Origin: Davidsoniella eucalypti
Lineage: Eukaryota > Ascomycota > Sordariomycetes > Microascales > Ceratocystidaceae
Assembly (NCBI GenBank): GCA_004009845.1
Contig: RMBW01000097.1
Location: 55,153 to 119,152 of the forward strand
Direction of reading: 5' to 3'
Length of the DNA: 64,000 bases
The notes below the pieces were generated by a model. It worked only from the letters and a program-made list of their open reading frames with translations. It was not told where the DNA came from and ran no database searches. The position numbers were made by a program, and so were the translations under genes. Below, one piece after another: positions 20,300-29,865 of the stretch. The stretch's first letter is position 1; the number at the start of each line of letters is the position of its first letter.

Positions 20300-20313
20300 G
20301 AGAGGGGGGGGGG
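20300..20313 (+). promoter_or_regulatory. Polypurine tract of element B
   Basis: GAGA plus ten G just before the 3' LTR, the same as in A. Confidence 0.85.
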
Positions 20314-20317
20314 CTAA

Positions 20318-20496
20318 TGTCAGGGGCTAAGGCCCAGTTGGTATTTGGCTAAGTAAGATACTTAGCCAGATAAACGGTTATAAATAGGGACCTATTCCCG
20401 CCGTATTCCAACAGATATTAGTCTTTCTCCTTCATCGGTATCAATCGAAGTCTTTACTCTAGATTGCTTGCCATTGCCTCTTCCTAGTTCGTGTCA
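20318..20496 (+). repeat. 3' LTR of element B
   Basis: 179 bp, identical to the 5' LTR. The next base starts LINE L1 sequence (TACCCAGTGG). Confidence 0.96.
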
Positions 20497-23400
20497 TACC
20501 CAGTGGTTGCAATAGAGATGCATACTCTTTTTTCAAGAGCCTCCTTTGCAAGCTTATCCACTATCTCATTTCCTTCTATCCCGACATGGTGTTATGAAAT
20601 AACACTCGCAGACCCTCCGCATGAAGCTTAGACTTGATGTACAGTCTCACCTTTCCAATTTTGGTGACAACGATTCATGCATTGAGGCTTCGACTGGATG
20701 GTTACGAAATAACAGTCGCAGAACCTCCGCATGAAACTTAGACTTGATGTACAGTCTCACCTTTCCGATTTTGGTGACAACGATTCATGCATTGAGGTTT
20801 AGAGTGCATACACAGCCAACACGGCATTGCCTCGAACTTCTGTCCGTAGACCAGACCCTCCTGTTTCTTTCTCTCTCGGGTTAACATATATAGCTTGCTT
20901 GTATCTTTTTTCTGTTCTCCTTTTGCCTTCCCCCTCCAAGCTTACAACTCCCTGTGTACCTGACCTACTGGTGCAACCTCCTCTTCTTGTTCCTGTTCCT
21001 GTTCTTATCTTTGCTCCTGCTCCTGTTCTTACCTTCTTGTCCCCGCTCTTGTTCCTATCTTCGCTCCGGCTCCTGTCCTGATTTAGTCCCGATTTACTTA
21101 ATTTATTATTCTGTGTAACTCGATTATCCTGAAAACTCCAAAACCACCTTCGAGTGACTACTCTCCCAGTGATCACTGGTTTCCCTTTGAATTCCTGCCT
21201 GCCCGTTCTTTACACATGGCCTGGGCACCAGTGTATTTCTATACTAGTGTCTAGGTCTTGTAGGTTTAGCTTCTCTATAAGATTCGTGAATATTCCAGGC
21301 TTCCATACTCTTTGGATGGCAGCTTGGCTGTCGACAAAGATCAGGACTCTTTTCCTTATTGGCAGCTTTCGAACGTAGCAGAGGGCTCTGTATATTGCAT
21401 AGCTTTCGCAGTCTGCAACCTCAGTGTAAGGCCCTAAGGCTTTTGCCTCTTGAAACCGTACCGTTTTATTGTCTATGTCGGCAAAGGCGTAGGAGGATTT
21501 TTCTCCTTCCATAGACCCGTCGGTATACAAACAATAGGCTTCTCCTAACCATAGATTTTCTAGGGTTGCCAGGTGGATTTCCTTTGCTTCTTCTTTTTTG
21601 ACTTTTGGTATTTGTGTGGTGCTTGGGGAATTTTAGTATTGTTGTTCCGTACTTGAGGTTATTCCATTCCAAATCGATTTCAACCGGTTTGATGCCTGCC
21701 TCTATTTCACAAGCTCTTTTCGGAGCCTGTTTGTAGGTGCCCAGCATCATGGAAATCGCCAAACTTTGTACTTTTTCAAGATGATTCTTGCGGGAGATGG
21801 GTTTCATTTTTGTCCACCAGAGAGTCGAACCATATTCCATGATAGGCCTAATTACAGCTTGGTACAGATGTCTAGTTGCTTTCGAACTTAGGCCGCTATA
21901 CTTTCGCGAAATCCGTTGAATTCCCATTAGGGTTCTGGTCGCTTTCAGGGCTCTGTCTTGGACATGCACGCTGTAATTCAGCTGACAGTCTAGCCAGATT
22001 CCGAGCCATTTGATCTTCTCTGACGGGTGGATTGTCGTCCCTAGGACGTCTATGTGTTCGTTGCTTGCTGCTTTACTCCTTGTTAAATGCAGAAGCTCAG
22101 TCTTGGAACTCTCAAATTCGACGGAACTATCGTCGGCTTGCCTGGTGAGATCTTCAACGATAGCCTCTAGAGCTCTGCAATTTCTCGCAAAGCTTTTTGA
22201 AGCTACCGTAATCAGAATATCATCAATGTATGAGAGCTGAATGCCATGAACTTGGATGGATTTGGGGATATTTATGTGTATAAGTCTCGAATAAACCAAG
22301 AACAGAATAGGGAAGATCGGGCTGCCTTGCGGTATGCCCTGGTCAATGGTATAGAAGTTTGTTCGTTTGCCATCAAAACATATCTGGACCTTCCTCTTTT
22401 GAAGGAAGGCTGCAATCCATTGGGTGCAGTTATTCGGAAGACCTAGATTTCTGCAGTGCCACAGTAGGGTGTCCCTATTAACATGGTCGAAAGCGCCTTT
22501 AATATCGAGTAGTGCAATACTCGATTTCAGGCCCTGTTCTTTCCATGACTTGACTTGGTCCATGAGAACCATTGCTGCATCGATTGTCGATCGTTGTTTC
22601 CGTCCGCCAAACTGTGTTGGGTGAAGTAGGTCGTCCTTTGTTGCAGCCAAGAAACCAAGTCTCTGTGCAAAAATTCGTTCCAATACTTTACCTAAGCAGT
22701 TCAGCAGTGTGATAATCCGGTATGCCTTGATACGGGAATAGTCTGGCTTGTTGGGTTTTTTCAATATCACTCCAATGCCCTGGCGCCACACCGTAGGACA
22801 CTGCCCTTTAGTGAATAGCTCCGTGTAGACATAGTGGAAGACCTCAGGGATGGCCCTATAAGCATTTTGAATCATTTGGAAATTAATCCCATCTGGTCCA
22901 GCAGACTTCTTAGGGTTTGAGGTCATGATAGCTCTTTCAATCTCAATGGTAGAGATGTTAGGCCAAGGCCATTTCGAGTTCTCGTGATGTGGGATGGGTA
23001 GAGTGTCTTCGTCCTCAAGGGACTCACCTTTTTCGCCGCCCACAAGATTCAGTAGCATCTTAGCTTTGTCGTCGAAAGACTCCGCCTTGACACCATTTTC
23101 CTCGAGTGGTTGTATATACGAGTCGGTTGTGGGTTTCGTGTATCTCATAGCAGTGAAGACTTCGTCACCGGTTGCTTGCTCTAAGAAAGAGTTGAAATAG
23201 TTAGTTTTGGTTTTGATAATGGCATGGAAGTACCTGTTTCGTTTTTCTTTGTACTCCGTGTGACAGATCTTATCCTTCTTCCAATGTCGTTCAGCCCTCA
23301 GGAAGGACTTCCTCAATAGCTTGAGTTCGTCGTTCCACCAAGGCTTACTCCGGGGGCAGATGCGAGCCTTCGGCATCACCTCTGCGCAGGTATCCTGGAT

Positions 23401-24248
23401 GGCGGCGGTCAGAATGGCTGCCAGATCCGGTCGAGTATCTCTTTTTTTGAGATTTTCTAATACTTATGCCTCCTTTTTTTTGAGGCTCTCTCTGAACTGT
23501 TTCCAGTCCGTTTTTTCAAGTTATATATATTTTTTTTCTGTCTCTTTTTCGTTTTTTCGGGCGTCGTGGAACTGCAATTTAATGCACTGGTGATCCGAAC
23601 CGTGGAGACCTTCACACGTCCAACTAGTTTTCGTTTGCTTCATCTGCCCGGTGAGGAAGGCGAGATCGATGATTGATATTTTCTGCGACCTGGTGGTGAA
23701 GAAAGTGCCTCTGTTGACCAGAGCATTCTCGGGATCCACCACCAAGTCCGCATTGTTCCTCTGCAACCAACCAACGACTTCATCTGCATGCTGTGATTGC
23801 TCACAGTTCACAGACCACCATGGATGATGAGTGTTGAAGTCCCCGACTATGATGCCACTCCCAACCTGCCATTGCTGGACAATCGGGTGCTGTAAAAGGG
23901 GTTGGGTCGGATGGTTGTAGAGGTTGACCAATAATGGTTGCGCGTCTATATGAAGTCTTATGCATTGAATATCGCTGCTTGCGATGTCGAGAGGCTTTTC
24001 TATTGTGAAGTCAATGCCCTTTTGGATATAGGTCACGACCCTTGGTCTTGTTAGCAGAGATAAAGCTGGTTTGACGGTGTGAAAGTTTTGGTGGTCCTGG
24101 AAAATCCATTTGCCTTCTTTTTTCCATACCCAGGGTTCTTGAATGCACAATATCTCCACTCTCTGCGTTATTGCTAATCCAAAGAGATGGTCCAAAATGC
24201 CTTTACGCTTTCCCTGGTTATGCTGAAAGATCGTGAGTTTTCTAATCA
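20497..24248 (-). pseudogene. LINE L1 ORF2 (endonuclease-RT-RNase H), broken
   Basis: ORF2 begins at ATG 24248 (MIRKLTIFQHNQGKRK), overlapping the ORF1 stop. The endonuclease part (QEPW, DFNTHHPWW, GSDHQC) is open to an in-frame TAA at about 23521; a second TAA follows near 23462. The RT part is open from 23379 with SYIDDILI intact. About 200 bp between the RT tail and RNase H are deleted with a frame change near 21625. RNase H (YTDGSMEG, DSQAAIQ, HWCPGH) is split by the solo LTR. Intact relatives nick target DNA and copy their RNA there; this copy cannot. Confidence 0.9.
20590..21214 (+). mobile_element. Solo LTR of family C inside LINE L1
   Basis: 625 bp from TGTTATGAAAT to TTCTTTACA with target duplication CATGG (20585-20589, 21215-21219) in the LINE RNase H region. 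It contains two copies of an about 105-bp U3 repeat, a TATATAG box at 20887 and AAGCTTACAA at 20938-20947, the segment that pairs with the C primer site. Confidence 0.96.
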
Positions 24249-24943
24249 TAAAAATACTTAACAATCTTGACTTTTTGCGCAACAAAGAACATCTGCTTGT
24301 TGAGACAAGCAGACGCACTTGCCTGGTTCAGGACAGTAAACACGACGGATCCGACCGTCTGTCCTGGGCGAGGTTTGCGTAGTATGCGCACTCTCGGGAG
24401 GGCCTCGATGCCATTGCTGTCGTAGAATTCTTCAGCAAAGTTATCGATCTCTTCGAGACGCATCCCGTGCATCACAAGGCGTTGCCAGTTTTCAGGCTCG
24501 ATGCAGTCCTTCCAGCCCAAAGGCCGGAGGCGTGCCATCCAGCTGTCCTTAGTTTTGAGGAGGCTGGCCTTCGCGGAGGTGCTGCTGCATGTGATGCTGA
24601 TGTTATTCTTCGAGGTCAGCCTGACCTCAATGGCCTTCATTTCTCCATTGCAGTTAACCAAGTCACGGATGTGCTTGGGGGAGGGAATCTTGCCACCACC
24701 GATAAGCAGAAGCTTGTTGGTGCTCTGTGTAGTCTGAACAGAGCTTGGTAGCTCGATCTCCTCGATGCGGCGTTTGTTTTTGTTGTTTTTGTTGATGGTG
24801 GTGTTGATTTCGTCGGTCATTTCGCTGTCGTCCATGTGTGTTGGTACGAGGCTGATTGATTCAGTGGGGGTGACCGTTGGGCTTTCGCCGTCTTTCGAGG
24901 CTTCAATCGCCCTTAATGCATCGCGCATGGCGTGCGCCATCAT
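24242..24943 (-). CDS. LINE L1 ORF1, short form
   Basis: 233 codons, open. LINE ORF1 proteins bind the element RNA. The C-terminal 160 residues (LIGGGKIPSPKHIRDLVN onward) match L3 ORF1. The N-terminus keeps short matches (LVPT, EIELPSS), but the about 200-residue middle of L3 ORF1, with its helical and lysine-rich part, is missing. No zinc knuckle. The stop overlaps the ORF2 start (ATGATTAG). The start is uncertain: two ATGs lie close together. The open frame may persist by chance, since ORF2 is dead. Confidence 0.78.
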   Translation of the reverse strand: MMAHAMRDALRAIEASKDGESPTVTPTESISLVPTHMDDSEMTDEINTTINKNNKNKRRIEEIELPSSVQTTQSTNKLLLIGGGKIPSPKHIRDLVNCNGEMKAIEVRLTSKNNISITCSSTSAKASLLKTKDSWMARLRPLGWKDCIEPENWQRLVMHGMRLEEIDNFAEEFYDSNGIEALPRVRILRKPRPGQTVGSVVFTVLNQASASACLNKQMFFVAQKVKIVKYFYD

Positions 24944-25074
24944 GCAACTGGTATTAATAGATTCGTAGAGATGAGTTAAGTATTTTAAACGTGTTTTGAG
25001 ATGGATTCGAGCAAAATTGTATTAATTTTCGCTGATTTTTTGGTCTTTTTTGAGTGCTGAGCTCTTGGTATTCT

Positions 25075-25428
25075 TACATAATTTATATACGTCTTATTAC
25101 ATTTCCCTTGCAATGAAACATTCCTTTAGAACTACGTACATAACTTACTGTAAGTCCTTGATCATTGCTGATTATACTACTACCATTCTTCTTACTCATG
25201 ACTATGTAGAACTTCTTCTAAACAAACTTGGTCTTTGCTCATGTGTTTTAGCGACGATATTAACTTGCATTATAAGTCGGGAATCATTCAGTGAACAATA
25301 TATCCTGCAGATACTACAGAAAGTGATTGCTATGTAAGTTCAGTATTAAAATGCCAACTGTGCCAGTTGCTACCACTACACTTGTTGTTTTATCAATCAT
25401 GTAAGCTCTAAATCCCAACCACCTAATG
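25075..25428 (-). repeat. Old dispersed AT-rich repeat, copy 2
   Basis: Inverted relative of 2090-2420. It ends exactly where element C begins. In copy 1 the matching sequence continues (…ACATTGGGTGCTTGGG, preceded by GCATG), so C was inserted within this repeat on the left side. Confidence 0.75.
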
Positions 25429-26053
25429 TGTAAAGAACGGGCAGGCAGGAATTCAAAGGGAAACCAGTGATCACTGGGAGAGTAGTCACTCGAAGGTGGG
25501 TTTGGAGTTTTCAGGATAATAGAGTTACACAGAATAATAGATTAAGTAAATCGGGACTAAATCAGGACAGGAGCCGGAGCGAAGATAGGAACAAGAGCGG
25601 GGACAAGAAGGTAAGCGCAGGAGCAGGAGCAAAGATAAGAACAGGAACAGGGACAAGAAGAGGAGGTTGCACCAGTAGGTCAGGTACACAGGGAGTTGTA
25701 AGCTTGGAGGGGGAAGGCAAAAGGAGAACAGAAAAGAGATACAAGCAAGCTATATATGTTAACCCGAGAGAGAAAGAAACAGGAGGGTCTGGTCTACGGA
25801 CAGAAGTTCGAGGCAATGCCGTGTTGACTGTGTATGCACTCTAAACCTCAATGCATGAATCGTTGTCACCAACATCGGAAAGGTGAGACTGTACATCAAG
25901 TTTAAGTTTCATGCGGAGGTTCTGCGACTGTTATTTCGTAACCATCCAGTCTAAGCCTCAATGCATGAATCGTTGTCACCAAAATTGGAAAGGTGAGACT
26001 GTACATCAAGTCTAAGCTTCATGCGGAGGGTCTGCGAGTGTTATTTCATAACA
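25429..26053 (-). repeat. 3' LTR of element C
   Basis: 625 bp; reads TGTTATG...CTTTACA on the minus strand. It contains two about 105-bp U3 repeats at 25842-26053. Confidence 0.95.
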
Positions 26054-26070
26054 GTACCCTCCTCCTTAAG
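26054..26070 (-). promoter_or_regulatory. Polypurine tract of element C
   Basis: The minus strand reads CTTAAGGAGGAGGGTAC directly before the 3' LTR. It lies between the pol stop at 26082 and the LTR. Confidence 0.75.
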
Positions 26071-26081
26071 GGTCGATGTCC

Positions 26082-29000
26082 TCAGCGACTTCTGGGGCCC
26101 GGCTTGTCAGGATACTGGGTCAAAAAATCATCGAAAGCTTTGGTATCCTCGATGGAGTCAAACGGAGTCCAGGTTGGTGTAGAGTAACCAGTCCATTTAA
26201 CAAGGTATTCCCATCTGATATTTACCCGGCCTCGGGAACGAACATCGAGAATCTCGTCAATAAAGAATTCCTCTTCGCCATCAACAATAACTGGGGGCGG
26301 AGCGGGATTGATCTGGCCAGGATACGGATCGGACGCGGCTGGTTCAAGTAAGGAAACATGGAAAACAGGGTGCACCTTCATAGTGTCAGGCAAGTCGAGT
26401 TTATATGCATGTGTCGAGACCTTTTGAAGGACCTGGAACGGGCCAAGTTTCTTGAAGTCCAGCTTATTCGATGGGCGAGTGGTCGAGATGTTTCTTCGCA
26501 AGAGCCATACACGGTCTCCCGACTTCAGGACAGGCGGGGAAATCCGACGGGTATCTGCCTGTTCGCTCATAATGTCTTGAGCCCAAAGCATCTCTTGCTT
26601 CAGGAACTGGCAGAGTCTATCAAGCTGACTGGCTATATCTTGTAGTACAGGGCTGGGTGCAGATTTTGGGTTTAAACTTATCTGGTATCGAGGGTGGTAG
26701 CCAAAGTTTGCGAAGAAAGGCGAGGTCCTGGTGGCTGACGAGATAGTGTTGTTGTACGAGAATTCAGCCAGGGATAACAAGTCGGTCCAGTTATCTTGTT
26801 GGTAGTTACAGTATCCGCGGAGGTATTGTTCGAGGATGGCATTGATTCGTTCAGTTTGACCATCTGTCTGCGGGTGAAATGCCGTGCTCAGGTTCTGCTT
26901 GATGTGTAGGACAGTGGCAAGTGAGCGGATAAACTGGGACGTAAACAGGGAGCCTCTGTCCGAGGTAATGTCACTCGGCAGGCCATGTAAACGGAAAATC
27001 GAATCTCGGAATAGGCGGGCAAACCCATGTGCATCAAGTGTTGAATTGCAAGGAACAAAGTGAGCCATCTTGGTAAGACGGTCGACAACCACAAAGATGG
27101 AATCCCGGCCTTCAGAAAGAGGCAGGCCGGTGATGAAGTCCATAGAGATCGAGTCCCAACGTCGCTGGGGAACTTTCAAGGGTTTCAGGAATCCGTATGG
27201 GGCATGTCGGACAGGTTTGATTCTCTGGCAGGTTTCGCAATTCTTAGTAAACTGGGCAATATCCTTTCGCATCTTGGGCCACCAGTAGTCACGGGTCAAG
27301 AGCTCAAACATTGCTTCCCGACCAGGATGACCGGCAGCAGGATGTTCGTGTGAGGACCTCAGGATAGCAAGGCGGAGTTTAGACTGGTCGGGGACGTAAA
27401 TCAAGTTTCGAACAAGTAAAAGTCCTTCTGGAGACTGGGAACAAACAGCAAGATCGATTTCGGGATGTCGGGAAGCTTTGGTGTTAAGTGCTTTCAAGAT
27501 AGACTTGGCAAATCGGTCTTCTTTCAGCGCGTTTCGGATTCGAGTACCAACGGAGACTTCAAGGGAGTGTATACGTATCTTAGCCGGGTCAATTAATGGA
27601 AGTGATTTGTCTAGGTCGCCATCTGGGGTTTCAACATCTTGAGTTCTTCTAGTAAGTGCATCGGCTCGTGAGTTGGCTGTTCCAGGTCTGTAGGTGATCG
27701 TGAAAGGTAACTCTGCTAGTTCTAATGCCCAGCGGGCCTGGCGTCGGTTCATGACAGTTTTTGTAGTAAAAGCTGTGAGGTTCTTATGGTCCGTCAGGAT
27801 GGTAACAGGTTTCTCCAGTCCGATAAGCATAGTATAGTACTGGCGAAGACAGTCAATAATGGCCAGTAGTTCTTTTTCACCCACACTATAGTTGCATTCG
27901 GCAGGGGCCATCTTTCGAGAATGATAGGCGATCGGGTGCAGTTTTCGGGAGCCATCAGGAGCTGGGTGATACTGGGACAAGACACCAGATACGACTCTGT
28001 CAGAGGCATCTGTTTCAAGAACAGTTTCCAAGGTAGGGTCAAAGTGTTTCAGGATGGGGGCAGACGTAAACTGGGCTTTCAAGAACTCAAAGGCTTTCTG
28101 GCAGGCAGGCGTCCAGGAGAAGACATGGTCCTTCCGGGTGAGATCAAACAGGGGAGAACAAATGCGGGAGTAGTCCTTGATGAAGCGTCGATAATAGTTT
28201 GCAAATCCAAGAAAGCTCTGCGTAGCTTTAACAGTTGTGGGGGGCTTCCACTCCTCAACTGCCGTAATCTTGTCGAGGTCCATGGACAGGGAATCGTGAG
28301 ATAGAACAAAGCCAACAAATTTTGTCTGAGTGACATCGAATTCGCACTTCTCACCTTTGACAAAGAGGTCAGCTTCAGCCAGCTTTGTCAAGACCTTGCG
28401 GACATGTTCTGAGTGCTCATCTGGATTCTCAGAGAAAATAAGAATGTCATCAAGGTAGACAACACAAAACAGGTCCACGTATTCGTGTAGAACTTCGTTA
28501 ACGAATTGCTGACAGGTTGCCGGAGCATTAGATAATCCAAAAGGCATGACTAGATATTCGAACAGGCCATAGCGAGTTCGGAATGCGGTTTTCCATTCAT
28601 CGCCTTTTTTGATTCGGATCAAGTTGTATGCCGCTCGAAGATCTAAACGGGTGAAGATCCTGCCTCTAGATGCGGAGTGGAGGCTTTCGTTTATTCTGGG
28701 CAGTGGGTACCGGTTTTTCTTGGTGATGTCATTAACTTTTCGGTAATCAACACAAAAGCGCAGACTGCCAGGCTTGCGGACAAACAGGACGGGAGAGGTC
28801 ATGGAAGAGCTGGATGGGCGAATAAAACCCTTCTGCAGGTTGTCATCGAGGTATTTCTTCAGGGCTTGGAGTTCCAGGACAGACATATCATAGAGCGGCC
28901 CAACTGGGAGTTTGGAATCAGGGATCAACGGAATTTCGTGGTCTATAGGTCGATGAGGCGGGAGCTGGTTCGCACCGGATCTAGAAAACAGGGGGAGCAA

Positions 29001-29159
29001 GTCGTGGTATTTCTCAGGGATTGTTTTTCGCAGAGTTTGTTCTTCTTCTTCGGGACTAGGGTCTATCTGGTTCAGGTAATCAAGGACTTGTTGTGGTGTA
29101 ACAGAAAAGATCTGGAGTTTTTCTCGCTTGGCAAGTCGGCGGAGTTTCTTGGAGGACAT
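26082..29159 (-). CDS. pol: Pol of element C: RT, RNase H, integrase, chromodomain
   Basis: 1025 open codons from ATG 29159. The frame extends slightly upstream (SCIT before the Met), showing this is the downstream part of a larger polyprotein. Motifs: RT with YLDDILIF; RNase H with ETDASD and TDHKNL; integrase zinc residues in HPGREAMFELLTRDYWWP and CETC; catalytic MDFITGLP, SDRGSLFTS and a glutamate after HPQTDGQTER; chromodomain EYLVKWTGYSTPTWTPF near the C-terminus. The protease part upstream is out of frame, so this copy needs repair or helper proteins to move. It belongs to another chromovirus lineage than A/B/D/E. Confidence 0.94.
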   Translation of the reverse strand: MSSKKLRRLAKREKLQIFSVTPQQVLDYLNQIDPSPEEEEQTLRKTIPEKYHDLLPLFSRSGANQLPPHRPIDHEIPLIPDSKLPVGPLYDMSVLELQALKKYLDDNLQKGFIRPSSSSMTSPVLFVRKPGSLRFCVDYRKVNDITKKNRYPLPRINESLHSASRGRIFTRLDLRAAYNLIRIKKGDEWKTAFRTRYGLFEYLVMPFGLSNAPATCQQFVNEVLHEYVDLFCVVYLDDILIFSENPDEHSEHVRKVLTKLAEADLFVKGEKCEFDVTQTKFVGFVLSHDSLSMDLDKITAVEEWKPPTTVKATQSFLGFANYYRRFIKDYSRICSPLFDLTRKDHVFSWTPACQKAFEFLKAQFTSAPILKHFDPTLETVLETDASDRVVSGVLSQYHPAPDGSRKLHPIAYHSRKMAPAECNYSVGEKELLAIIDCLRQYYTMLIGLEKPVTILTDHKNLTAFTTKTVMNRRQARWALELAELPFTITYRPGTANSRADALTRRTQDVETPDGDLDKSLPLIDPAKIRIHSLEVSVGTRIRNALKEDRFAKSILKALNTKASRHPEIDLAVCSQSPEGLLLVRNLIYVPDQSKLRLAILRSSHEHPAAGHPGREAMFELLTRDYWWPKMRKDIAQFTKNCETCQRIKPVRHAPYGFLKPLKVPQRRWDSISMDFITGLPLSEGRDSIFVVVDRLTKMAHFVPCNSTLDAHGFARLFRDSIFRLHGLPSDITSDRGSLFTSQFIRSLATVLHIKQNLSTAFHPQTDGQTERINAILEQYLRGYCNYQQDNWTDLLSLAEFSYNNTISSATRTSPFFANFGYHPRYQISLNPKSAPSPVLQDIASQLDRLCQFLKQEMLWAQDIMSEQADTRRISPPVLKSGDRVWLLRRNISTTRPSNKLDFKKLGPFQVLQKVSTHAYKLDLPDTMKVHPVFHVSLLEPAASDPYPGQINPAPPPVIVDGEEEFFIDEILDVRSRGRVNIRWEYLVKWTGYSTPTWTPFDSIEDTKAFDDFLTQYPDKPGPRSR

Positions 29160-29161
29160 AG

Positions 29162-29793
29162 TTATGCAGGAAATCTGGGCAGGAACTGGTTTCGTGGCAG
29201 GTGCGGGTGTTTGGACTGGTACTGGTTTCTGGGCAGGAGTGATAACAGGTCTGGAGGTGTATTCAGGTGCAGGAGTGGTAACAGGTCTGGAGGTGTATTC
29301 AGGTGCAGGTGTCTGGACAGGTACTGGGTGTGTGTCTTGACAGGAGTGGAAACAGGACTGGTGGGTTCGGGTTTTGCAGGTTTGTTGTTAGGTTTCGAGC
29401 AGCAGGTTCGTTCAAAGTTTATGCTTTCAGAGATCCAATCAATGCAAGGATTGTGCGTATTGAGCCAGGAACGTCCAAGAATGAGGTCATATTCTGCGAT
29501 CTTGGTTACATTGAAAACAGTGGTTTCGCTCAGGGTTTGAAATTGGAGGTCCAAGGCTATTTCATGAGTCACATCGCCGGCTTCGGAGTCACGACCATCA
29601 ACAACTGTAAGTTTAGCTGGATGTGGTTTTTGGTTGGCTTGAGCAGGTTTTTTCTCAGGAAATTCGAGTTGACAAAACAGGATGTGGCTCCGGAGTCAAT
29701 CATAGCATAGGCAAAAATATTTTTATTGACTAGGACTTTAACAAGGAAGAGGGCATGATGCCCATAGTCTTTGGCACAGGAATAGGAAAACAT
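29162..29793 (-). pseudogene. pol: Protease region of element C pol, frameshifted
   Basis: Aspartic protease that would cut Gag-Pol. 29793-29569 encodes YAMIDSGATSCFVNSNF with the D-S-G-A active site. The continuation (TVVDGRDSEAGDVTHEIAL) lies in another frame, open to 29162 and including the flap-like ILGRSWLNTHNP. It is followed by a proline/threonine linker with repeated LLHLNTPPDL units. A second frame change separates it from the RT frame. The -1 frame from the gag stop is open into the first piece. Confidence 0.85.
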
Positions 29794-29811
29794 AAACTCG
29801 GAGACAGGAAC

Positions 29812-29865
29812 TTCGCTAGTCTGTTGCTGCCCAGGAGAGGGACAGACTAGCGAAACTAGTTTTTT
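29812..29865 (-). promoter_or_regulatory. Gag-pol -1 frameshift signal of C, slippery heptamer plus stem
   Basis: The gag frame ends GCA AAA AAC TAG. A AAA AAC (29865-29859) is a canonical -1 slippery heptamer. Four nt later a perfect 13-bp stem begins: TTCGCTAGTCTGT (29854-29842) pairs with ACAGACTAGCGAA (29824-29812) around a 17-nt loop. The -1 frame is open from here for about 20 codons into the protease ORF at 29793. Confidence 0.92.

Larger units (their letters stand above)
14206..20496 (+). mobile_element. Gypsy element B, full-length chromovirus
   Basis: 6291 bp, same family and layout as A, with two identical 179-bp LTRs. It has the best coding capacity of this family here: a long gag frame, an open -1 overlap and a complete pol. 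Odd: the flanks do not match. The left 5 bp are AGTAG; the right 5 bp are TACCC, inside a LINE RNase H region. The LINE part that should lie to the left is missing. B may therefore be the product of recombination between two copies, or an assembly join through the repeat. Confidence 0.95.
20497..25060 (-). mobile_element. LINE L1, Tad1-like, decayed and interrupted
   Basis: A minus-strand LINE whose 3' end is cut off by the B LTR at 20496; no poly-A tail or 3' UTR is present. Its 5' end is placed at about 25060 because 5'-UTR similarity to L3 (CATCTCAA...TTTAAAATAC) fades there. It is the most diverged LINE here, with stops, an internal deletion and a solo LTR (20590-21214). It represents another subfamily: its ORF1 lacks the central domain of L3/L4. 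Confidence 0.88.
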
